Source: Enhydrobacter sp.
Lineage (GTDB): Bacteria > Pseudomonadota > Alphaproteobacteria > Reyranellales > Reyranellaceae
DNA length: 64,000 nt
NCBI GenBank assembly: GCA_026126105.1
Contig: JAHCJV010000002.1
Coordinates: 1-64,000 of the forward strand
Direction of reading: 5' to 3'
Part shown: positions 32,974 through 39,913 of the stretch, one piece after another
Numbering within the stretch: the stretch's first letter is position 1
Layout of the letters: each line of letters opens with the position of its first letter
Program-made: the position numbers and the translations under genes
The notes under the pieces: generated by a model
Seen by the model: the letters and a program-made list of their open reading frames with translations, nothing else
Told to the model about the DNA's origin: nothing
Databases searched by the model: none

Positions 32974-34335
32974 ATGCAAAAAATCGCCACGACGGGCAAT
33001 GCGACGATGATCGTCTATGACGACGCGCCCCTGCTTGCGACCGATCCGTGGATCGGCGACGAGGAGCCGGCTTATTTCGGCAGCTGGGTGCTCTCCCATC
33101 GCATCCCGCAGAATCTCAAGGACGATATCGCCGCCTGCCCGTACATCTGGTTCTCGCACGGTCATCCCGACCATCTGAATCCGACCAGCATCGAGCGCTT
33201 CAAGGGCAAGAAGATTCTCCTGGCCGACCATGTCGGTAGCCGCATCTACAAGGATATCTCCCCGAACGGCTTCGACGTCACCATCCTGCCGGACCGGCAA
33301 TGGGTGCCGCTTTCCGACAATGTGAAAATTCACTGCATCACGACCAAGATCCAGGATTCGATCCTGCTCATCGATGTCTGCGGCAAGCTGTTCATCAACT
33401 TGAACGACGCCGGCACGCGCGACTGCTCGCGCTACATTCGCCGCATCACCAGGAATTACAAGGACTCCTATGTCCTGCCGCTGTCGGGCTACGGCGATGC
33501 CGACATGATTCATCTCTTCAACGAGGACGGCACCTTCATCGTGCCCCGCGCCGCGCGACGGCCGTCGGTCGGCGCCCAGCTCAACAACCTCTGCAAGGCC
33601 ACCGGCGCGCGGGCGGTCCTCCCCTTCTCCTCGTTCCACCAGTACCAGCGGGAAGATTCGATGTGGGCGCAGGCCTACACGACGCCGTTCGACGCCTTCC
33701 AGCACGGGCTGTCACGGGACATCGAGTTCATCCCGCCCTTCTCGTCGATCGATTGCCGCACCGGTGCCGTCGAGACGCCGCACCACGAGGAGCTCGTCGT
33801 GGACGCGCCGCGGCCGTCGACCGACTTCGGCGACAATTGGTCGGACCAGCTCGAACCGAAGGACGTCGCCGCCATCGAGGCCTATTTCGCGCGCAAGGAA
33901 GCGGTGCGGAAGTTCCTCGGCTTCGTCACCTTCAAGGTGGGCGGCCACGAGCACACGATCAGGATGGAGGGCCGCAAGTCGCGCGGCGTCACCTTTGAGG
34001 TGCCGCGCGGCAGCCTGATGACCTGCGTCGACTATCGCATCTTCGACGATCTGCTGATCGGCAATTTCATGAAGACGACCCTGCACGGCATTCAGTCGCT
34101 GAACGAGGCGCCGGGCGAGTTCAACTATCACGTCGCCAAATATGCCGATAACGGGCAGGCCGAGACCGAAGCGGAGGTCGAGAGATATCTCGCCGAGTAC
34201 CGCCGACGCTCGGGTATCGACTATTTCATCAATTCGCTCGAGGACCAGTCGCGCAACTTCCTCACCCGCTTCGCCAAGCAGGACACGCCGATCTACAAGA
34301 TGATGAAACAGCTCTACGTATCGCTGGTGCGCTGA
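32974..34335 (+). CDS. MBL-fold metallohydrolase (CMAH/UlaG-like)
   Basis: 453 residues. The metallo-beta-lactamase core includes LATDPWIGDEEPAYFGSW and the metal motif WFSHGHPDHLNP (HxHxDH). The order and wording of these blocks recall the CMP-sialic acid hydroxylase / UlaG branch of MBL enzymes, but no Rieske domain is attached. The C-terminal 200 residues (YFARKEAVRKFLGFVTFKVG) form a separate domain I do not recognise. ATG 32974 is a tentative start; an in-frame ATG at 32908 exists. The 189-base gap upstream, shared with the divergent oxidase, shows nothing else. Confidence 0.75.
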   Translation: MQKIATTGNATMIVYDDAPLLATDPWIGDEEPAYFGSWVLSHRIPQNLKDDIAACPYIWFSHGHPDHLNPTSIERFKGKKILLADHVGSRIYKDISPNGFDVTILPDRQWVPLSDNVKIHCITTKIQDSILLIDVCGKLFINLNDAGTRDCSRYIRRITRNYKDSYVLPLSGYGDADMIHLFNEDGTFIVPRAARRPSVGAQLNNLCKATGARAVLPFSSFHQYQREDSMWAQAYTTPFDAFQHGLSRDIEFIPPFSSIDCRTGAVETPHHEELVVDAPRPSTDFGDNWSDQLEPKDVAAIEAYFARKEAVRKFLGFVTFKVGGHEHTIRMEGRKSRGVTFEVPRGSLMTCVDYRIFDDLLIGNFMKTTLHGIQSLNEAPGEFNYHVAKYADNGQAETEAEVERYLAEYRRRSGIDYFINSLEDQSRNFLTRFAKQDTPIYKMMKQLYVSLVR

Positions 34336-34351
34336 ACGATTTGGGCTGCGC

Positions 34352-34426
34352 TGGCTGGGGCGCCAGGGATCGAACCTGGGAATGGGGGAATCAAAATCCC
34401 CTGCCTTACCGCTTGGCTACGCCCCA
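34352..34426 (-). tRNA. tRNA-Gln (anticodon TTG)
   Basis: Read on the minus strand the 75-base sequence folds as a full cloverleaf: acceptor TGGGGCG pairing with CGCCCCA, T arm with GGTTCGATCC, anticodon stem GGGGA/TCCCC and loop TTTTGAT giving anticodon TTG (complement at 34392-34394). The CCA end is encoded. TTG reads the glutamine codon CAA. It stands between the MBL-fold gene and the flavin reductase gene. Confidence 0.95.
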
Positions 34427-34466
34427 TCCGGCGGCGGCGGAACATAGTCGGTTGCGGTCCGGCGCG

Positions 34467-34982
34467 CTAGGCGGCTTGCGCAGCCTTCTTCAGCAACTCA
34501 CCGTGCACAAAGTTGCCGTCGGCATAGAGCAGGCAATGTGCATCCGGATCGAGGGCGAGGTCGACGATCTCGCCGATATAGATCGTGTGGGTGCCAGCAG
34601 CGACCTTCGTCACCAGGCGGCAGTCGAACGACACCGGGCAACCCTTCAGCACCGGCGCCCCGGTCGACAGGCTGGACCATTCACCCATGTCGTTGAAGCG
34701 CTCGTCACCCTCCACGCCGTCCATGCCGGCGAAGCGCTCGGCGATCTTGCGGTGGCTGGGGCAGAGGATGTTGACGCAGAAGAAGCCGGCTTCGGCGATC
34801 GGATCGTGCGCCGAGGCGGTCTTGTTCACGCACACCAGAATCTGGGGCGGCTCGGCCGAGACCGAGCACACCGCCGTGGCGGTAAGCCCGCCGCGCAGTT
34901 CGCGGTGGCGGGTGGTAATCAGGGTCACGCTCGCCGCAAGGTGGCGCATGCCCTTCTTGAAGGCAGCCGCATCGATACTCAT
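34467..34982 (-). CDS. Flavin reductase family protein (HpaC-like)
   Basis: 171-residue FMN-binding split-barrel protein. It starts FKKGMRHLAASVTLITTRHR, continues GGLTATAVCSVSAEPPQILV (flavin-binding region), and has the late GTHTIYIGEIVDL block. Members reduce FMN or FAD with NAD(P)H to supply two-component monooxygenases. No monooxygenase partner is next to it. ATG 34982 is the likely start. Confidence 0.87.
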   Translation of the reverse strand: MSIDAAAFKKGMRHLAASVTLITTRHRELRGGLTATAVCSVSAEPPQILVCVNKTASAHDPIAEAGFFCVNILCPSHRKIAERFAGMDGVEGDERFNDMGEWSSLSTGAPVLKGCPVSFDCRLVTKVAAGTHTIYIGEIVDLALDPDAHCLLYADGNFVHGELLKKAAQAA

Positions 34983-35135
34983 TGTCAAACTCTAGGACAG
35001 TCGCGTGGCAGGCCGCCACCGGAAAGAGAATGCTACCACCCTGCTGGCCTCTGAAACCGAAATGACATAAAACCTTCATCAAAATGTAGGCGATTGCAGT
35101 TGCCCGGTAGCCTTTGGCCGCTAGGGTCCCCCGGC

Positions 35136-36008
35136 ATGCCTCCGCTCGCCCCCGATACCCCGCCCGATACGGCTTTGCGGCAAATCGTTGCGGAATGCCA
35201 TGCCGACCTGTTGAAGCATCGAATTGCGGTGCTGGCTGGCCGCAGGGCGACGGGTATCCACCAGACACGCGTAGCACTGCGCCGCATGCGCGCAGCGCTT
35301 AGCCTGTTCCGAGGCGCGGTCCACGGTCCGGGCGAGGGCCGCATGCTGCGCGCATTGGCGGCCGAGGCGAAATGGCTGGCCAGCGAATGCGGCCCGGCCC
35401 GCGACCTGCATGTCTTCGTGACCGAGACTGTCCAGGAGGTCCCGCCGGAGGTGAAGCGCATCGCCTCTCGCCTGGCACGCCTGCACTACGACCGCGCCCG
35501 CACGGCCCTGTCGGGCGCGCGCTACAACAGCTTCGACGGCCAGCTCACCGCCTTCGTGCAGGCCGCGCCCGCGGCTTCGCCGACGGAGGCGTCGAACCGG
35601 CTGGACGACTTCGGTCGCATCCTGCTCGGGAAGCGGCACGCCAAGGTCCTGCGGCGCGGCCAGCATCTCGGCAGCCTCGACGACGAAGAGCTGCACGAGC
35701 TGCGTATCGCCATCAAGAAGCTGCGCTATGCCGCGACATTCCTGCGGCCGGTCTTTGCCTCGGAAGAGGCTAAAGCCTATATCGATGCAACAACGCGCCT
35801 GCAGGGCGCGCTCGGTGCCATGAACGACCGCGCGGTGGCCGCCCAGATGCTGGACGACATCGCCGTGGCGGCTCGCCCGACGGAAAACGTCGAGCCGCTG
35901 CTGCGCCAGCTCGCCAAGCAGGCCGCGTCCGGCGACAAGCGCCGGCGCGCCAAGGTCCAGCAGGCGTGGAAGCAGTTCAAGGAGGTCCAGCGCTTCTGGC
36001 AGGCTTGA
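35136..36008 (+). CDS. CHAD domain protein
   Basis: 290 residues made almost entirely of a CHAD (conserved histidine alpha-helical) domain: GIHQTRVALRRMRAALSLF in the first half and ELHELRIAIKKLRYAATFL in the second are the repeated His/Arg-rich helices. CHAD proteins bind polyphosphate (family knowledge); no CYTH triphosphatase domain is present. The start is ATG 35136, because nearer initiation signals are lacking. The CobW GTPase gene begins 11 bases after its stop, so the two are probably co-transcribed. Confidence 0.83.
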   Translation: MPPLAPDTPPDTALRQIVAECHADLLKHRIAVLAGRRATGIHQTRVALRRMRAALSLFRGAVHGPGEGRMLRALAAEAKWLASECGPARDLHVFVTETVQEVPPEVKRIASRLARLHYDRARTALSGARYNSFDGQLTAFVQAAPAASPTEASNRLDDFGRILLGKRHAKVLRRGQHLGSLDDEELHELRIAIKKLRYAATFLRPVFASEEAKAYIDATTRLQGALGAMNDRAVAAQMLDDIAVAARPTENVEPLLRQLAKQAASGDKRRRAKVQQAWKQFKEVQRFWQA

Positions 36009-36019
36009 ATGGAGTAGAC

Positions 36020-37183
36020 ATGAGCAATACGCAAACCGCTGCCGAAGAACGCATTCCCGTAACCGTGCTGACGGGCTTCCTGGGTAGCGGCAAGACTACG
36101 CTCCTGAACAAGCTGCTGCGCCGGCCGGAGCTTGCCGACACAGCCGTGATCATCAACGAGTTCGGCGAGATCGGGCTCGATCACCTGCTGGTCGAGAAAT
36201 CCGACGACGAAGGCATGGTCACGCTCAATTCCGGCTGCCTGTGCTGCACCGTGCGCGGCGATCTGGTGCGGACCATGAGCGAGCTGTTCCTCAAGCGCGC
36301 CAAGGGCGAGGTTTCCCAGTTCAGGCGCATGGTGGTTGAAACCACCGGCTTGGCCGATCCCGCGCCGATCCTCCACACCTTGATGACCGATCCGCTGCTC
36401 GCCACGCGCTACCGCCTCGACGGCGTGGTCACGACGGTCGACGGCGTGAACGGGGGCAGCACGCTCGACAACCACGAGGAGGCGGTGAAGCAGGCCGCGG
36501 TTGCCGACCGGCTGCTGCTCACAAAGGTGGACATCGCCGACGCGCCCAAGCTCGACGAACTGAAGCACCGGCTGCAGCATCTCAACCCCGGCGCATCCGC
36601 GATGCCGATCGCCGATGGCGAGATCGATCCCAACGCGATCCTCAATGCCGGCCTCTACAATCCCGAGACCAAGACAGCCGACGTGAAGCGCTGGCTGCAC
36701 GACGAAGCCTACGAAGGCGGCCGCGATCACGGTCATGGGCACCATCATCACGGCCATGACCATCATGGCCACGATCATGGCCACAAGCATGAGCACGGCC
36801 ATGGTGAGCAGGACCCGCACAACGTCAATCGCCACGACGATCGCATCAAGGCGTTCTGCATGACGTTCGACGAGCCGATGAGCTGGGCGACCGTGGCAGC
36901 GGCATTCGATGCCCTGGTGACCTATCGCGGTCCCGACCTGCTGCGCATGAAGGGTATCCTGAACGTCAAGGACACAGACAAGCCGGTCGTGATACACGGC
37001 GTGCAACACGTCTTCCATCCGCCCGCCACGCTCGACGCCTGGCCCGAGGGCGACGACCGCAAGAGCCGTGTGGTGTTCATCACCCGCGACATCGCCGAGA
37101 GCACCATCCGTAAGGTCTTCGCCTCGTTCTTCGATGCCGAGAAGAAGGGCTGGGGCCAGCAAGAGGCGCCAAAACAGGCATAG
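36020..37183 (+). CDS. CobW/COG0523 family metal-linked GTPase
   Basis: 387 residues. The G3E GTPase core has the P-loop GFLGSGKTTLLNKLL, the metal-binding GCLCC motif (CxCC) and the LLLTKVD base-recognition motif. A histidine-rich loop (about residues 233-262, repeats of GHDHHGH) links to the CobW C-terminal domain. COG0523 proteins deliver or insert metals, often zinc. GGAG at 36011-36014 precedes the ATG. No Zur-like operator was recognised upstream; transcription probably comes from in front of the CHAD gene. Confidence 0.88.
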   Translation: MSNTQTAAEERIPVTVLTGFLGSGKTTLLNKLLRRPELADTAVIINEFGEIGLDHLLVEKSDDEGMVTLNSGCLCCTVRGDLVRTMSELFLKRAKGEVSQFRRMVVETTGLADPAPILHTLMTDPLLATRYRLDGVVTTVDGVNGGSTLDNHEEAVKQAAVADRLLLTKVDIADAPKLDELKHRLQHLNPGASAMPIADGEIDPNAILNAGLYNPETKTADVKRWLHDEAYEGGRDHGHGHHHHGHDHHGHDHGHKHEHGHGEQDPHNVNRHDDRIKAFCMTFDEPMSWATVAAAFDALVTYRGPDLLRMKGILNVKDTDKPVVIHGVQHVFHPPATLDAWPEGDDRKSRVVFITRDIAESTIRKVFASFFDAEKKGWGQQEAPKQA

Positions 37184-37223
37184 CCGCCTGTTCTCGCGCC
37201 AAAAGCCGAAAGACTCTCTGTCG

Positions 37224-38483
37224 CTATGCCACGCGCTGCCGTGTCGGCCAGGACAGAGTGCGGCCGGTGCCACCTGTGCGCATCACGAGGAAGCCGACGA
37301 TCGCGAGATTGAGCAGGTTGAAAAGGACGCCGAGCCCGAAGGCCCAGGCGTAGAAGCCGAAGTGATCGTAGAGGGTTCCCGCGAACCAGCTGCCGAAGGC
37401 CATGCCGCTCATCGCCGTGAACAGGGTGAGCGGCATGCGCCACGATGCTTCCGAGCCCGGAAAGAGATCGCGGATGGCGACGCTGTAGGACGGGATAATT
37501 CCGGCGAACCCCAGGCCAAAGGCGGCGGATACGGCGAACAGGCCAGCCTCGTCCTGGGTAAGCAGAAAGCAGGCAATGGCGACGGCCTGGCAGGCCGAGC
37601 CGGCCAGCACCGTACGGAGGCCGCCGATCCGGTCGGCCAGCGCACCCCAGGCCTGGCGCGCGATGAAGGCGCACCCGAGCATGACCGACAGCATCGCGGC
37701 ACCATGGGTCGGCTTGATGCCGATATCGCCGCAGAAGGCCACGATATGCGCCGACGGGATCGCCATGGGGACACAGCAGCAGAAGCCTGCCACGCAGATC
37801 AGCGCCTGCGCCACGTTCGGATGAAGCCCTGCCACGCGATGACGTTCGCCAGGAGCCGTATTCGCGCGGCGCGGCGCGGCCGCAACCGGCGCCTTCGGCG
37901 GCGGCTTCAGGAATAGAATCGCCGGCAGCATGAACGCGACCACGAGCCCGCCATAGGCGAGCATCAGGATCTGCCAGCCGATTGCGCCCAGCCCCAGCTC
38001 GAACAGCGAGGGCCACAATACGCCCGCGACGTACTGGCCCGAGGAAATGAACGCAATCGCCGCGCCTCGACGACGCTCGAACCAGCGGCTGACATAGACC
38101 AGCAGCGGCGCATAGACCCCGCCATTGCCGAGCAGCCCGATCATCAGCCCGTGGCCGACATAGAGGGCCCAAATCGAGCCCAGCGACGAGAGCGCCAGGC
38201 CGCCGGCGATCATGCAGGCGCCAATGCTGACGGTAGTTCGCAAACCGATCCGGTCGGCCAGCCAGCCCATCAGGATGCCGCCCGAACCCGTGCCGACCCA
38301 GACCAAGGCACCGGCGAGCGCCAGCACCGAGCGCTCGGTGCCGAGCGCTTCCTGCATCGGCTTCATGCCGACCACGATCAGCAGCGGCGACCCGTAGGAG
38401 ACCGTGAGGATGGCGAGCACGAGCCACGCCGTTCTCCACGCGGCGCGGCTGTCTACGCCGCCGCTGCCCGCCGCTCCGTCCAT
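37224..38483 (-). CDS. Major facilitator superfamily transporter
   Basis: 419 residues with about 12 membrane segments and the MFS loop motif GWLADRIGLRTT between segments 2 and 3, repeated in weaker form in the second half (GALADRIGGLRTV). It resembles the monocarboxylate/oxalate-formate (OFA) branch, judging by FISSGQYVAGVLWP. The substrate is not predictable. Divergent from the OsmC gene with a 68-base gap, convergent with the CobW gene. Confidence 0.83.
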   Translation of the reverse strand: MDGAAGSGGVDSRAAWRTAWLVLAILTVSYGSPLLIVVGMKPMQEALGTERSVLALAGALVWVGTGSGGILMGWLADRIGLRTTVSIGACMIAGGLALSSLGSIWALYVGHGLMIGLLGNGGVYAPLLVYVSRWFERRRGAAIAFISSGQYVAGVLWPSLFELGLGAIGWQILMLAYGGLVVAFMLPAILFLKPPPKAPVAAAPRRANTAPGERHRVAGLHPNVAQALICVAGFCCCVPMAIPSAHIVAFCGDIGIKPTHGAAMLSVMLGCAFIARQAWGALADRIGGLRTVLAGSACQAVAIACFLLTQDEAGLFAVSAAFGLGFAGIIPSYSVAIRDLFPGSEASWRMPLTLFTAMSGMAFGSWFAGTLYDHFGFYAWAFGLGVLFNLLNLAIVGFLVMRTGGTGRTLSWPTRQRVA

Positions 38484-38551
38484 TCACCGTTCCTCCAGCG
38501 CCGGGCGGCAGGCTTCTCTGGTACCATCGCCAACCCGATCGAGGAGGCACT

Positions 38552-39031
38552 ATGGCTGAGAACGTGACACGACGCGATACGGCGGCGTTGCAGGCACTGA
38601 CGCTGGGCGGAACGGTGGTGGTGTCTTCCACGGGCAACGGCGCGTTCGAGCAGGTGCTGTTGAATGGCCGACACACGACGCTGGCCGACGAGCCGAAGGC
38701 GGTGGGAGGCAACGATGTCGGCCCCGGCCCCTACGAGTTCCTCCTGATGGCGCTCGGCAGCTGCACCTCGATGACCCTGCAGATGTATGCGGGCCGCAAG
38801 AAGTGGCCGCTCGCGCAGGTCGTGGTGCGCCTGCGCCATGCCAAGGTCTATGCCGAGGATTGCGAGAACTGCGAAATGCCTACGGCAAAGATCGACCGGA
38901 TCGAACGCGAGATCGAGGTGATCGGCGCCCTCGATGCCGAGCAGCGGTCACGTCTGCTGGAGATTGCCAATCAGTGCCCGGTCCATCGCACGCTGTCGTC
39001 CAAGATCGACATCAAGACGACGGCCGTCTGA
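38552..39031 (+). CDS. OsmC family peroxiredoxin-like protein
   Basis: 159 residues. The two reactive cysteines of OsmC/Ohr proteins are in MALGSCTSMTLQMYA and IANQCPVHRTL. Such proteins reduce organic hydroperoxides with thiols. It is of the OsmC/YhfA rather than the Ohr type (inference from the GPYEFLLMALGSC context). The CENCEM segment adds two more cysteines. A GGAGG site precedes the ATG. Confidence 0.88.
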   Translation: MAENVTRRDTAALQALTLGGTVVVSSTGNGAFEQVLLNGRHTTLADEPKAVGGNDVGPGPYEFLLMALGSCTSMTLQMYAGRKKWPLAQVVVRLRHAKVYAEDCENCEMPTAKIDRIEREIEVIGALDAEQRSRLLEIANQCPVHRTLSSKIDIKTTAV

Positions 39032-39084
39032 CCGACCAGCCCTCCGGGGCACCTCGAAGACCGTCCGGCTCATCGCCCGCGCCC

Positions 39085-39642
39085 TCAGCTCCATAGCAGC
39101 ACCACCACGCCGAGCAGGACGAAGGAGATTGCCGCGCAGATGCGCACGAGCGTCAGCGGGATCTTGCGGGCCAACACCTCGCCGAACAGCACCGCCGGGA
39201 CGTTGGCCAGCATCATACCCGCCGTCGTGCCGGCGGTGACAATCGCAATGGACTGAAAGCGGGCGGCCAGCGCGACGGTGGCCAGCTGGGTCTTGTCGCC
39301 CATCTCGACCAGGAAGAAGGCGACCGTAGTGGCGAGGAACGCGCCCATGCTGCCGACCGCCTTCGGCCCCTCGTCCTCCTTGTCGGGAATCAGGCACCAG
39401 CCGGCCATGACGATGAACAGTCCACCGATGATCCAGCGCATGGCGTCGGGTCCGAGCCAGGCGGCGACTGCGGCCCCAACGGAGGCGGCAATCGCGTGGT
39501 TGGCCATGGTTGCCGCGAAGATGCCGAGGATGATGGGGATCGGCCGCCGATAGCGCGCGGCCAGCAGCATGGCCAGCAGCTGCGTCTTGTCGCCGATCTC
39601 CGCGATCGCCACGAGACCGGTGGAAACGAGCAAGGCTTCCAT
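39085..39642 (-). CDS. TMEM165/GDT1 (UPF0016) family Mn/Ca transporter
   Basis: 185-residue membrane protein with six predicted segments and the two family signature motifs EIGDKTQ (residues 15-21) and EMGDKTQ (about 112-118), which form the cation path. Bacterial members export manganese. The gene lies behind a yybP-ykoY-type Mn-sensing riboswitch (39780-39853), strongly supporting that role. A long imperfect hairpin (39658-39702) ends about 16 bases before the ATG and could be part of the switch's output. Confidence 0.9.
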   Translation of the reverse strand: MEALLVSTGLVAIAEIGDKTQLLAMLLAARYRRPIPIILGIFAATMANHAIAASVGAAVAAWLGPDAMRWIIGGLFIVMAGWCLIPDKEDEGPKAVGSMGAFLATTVAFFLVEMGDKTQLATVALAARFQSIAIVTAGTTAGMMLANVPAVLFGEVLARKIPLTLVRICAAISFVLLGVVVLLWS

Positions 39643-39657
39643 GAAACGTCACATGCG

Positions 39658-39702
39658 GGGATCGAGCGCGCATACCATTGGCCGTGCGCGCCGCCCGATC
39701 CC
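39658..39702 (-). promoter_or_regulatory. Hairpin in the GDT1 leader
   Basis: GGGATCG (39658-39664) pairs with CGATCCC (39696-39702), and inside it GCGCGCA (39666-39672) pairs with TGCGCGC (39685-39691). It lies between the riboswitch aptamer and the start codon at 39642, so it is a candidate expression platform or control hairpin. Its role is inferred from position. Confidence 0.45.
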
Positions 39703-39779
39703 ACGGGTGAAGACGCGAACAAGCCAAAGGTCTCGCCAAGCACGAATGCCGAACCCGCCAAGGTACGATGCGAAGCATC

Positions 39780-39853
39780 GGGCCTAGTCTGTTGACGGTT
39801 CCGCCTCTGGGGTGAGGCCGGCTACTCCCCAATGACGGCGTGGGTATAGGCCC
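39780..39853 (-). promoter_or_regulatory. yybP-ykoY (manganese) riboswitch aptamer
   Basis: On the minus strand the closing stem is GGGCCTA (39853-39847) with TAGGCCC (39786-39780). Inside are the hallmarks of the yybP-ykoY aptamer: GGGGAGTAGCC in the first internal loop and GTCAACAGACT in the second (close to the usual GTCAACATACT). A CGATGC-TTC-GCATCG hairpin follows at 39766-39780. This RNA senses Mn(II) and typically turns on exporters, matching the GDT1-family gene downstream. Recognised by eye, not by covariance search. Confidence 0.8.
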
Positions 39854-39913
39854 GTCGGAACCCGCGTGCAAGTCGTCTCGCTGCGGCCCTTTGGGCCGTG
39901 CTAGACCTAGGGC

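Noticed and set aside
39884-39898. CGGCCC-TTT-GGGCCG hairpin just before polA
   Set aside because: A short GC dyad 15 bases before the ATG is common by chance in this composition and has no T-run. It lies upstream of the divergent riboswitch transcript and has no clear role.
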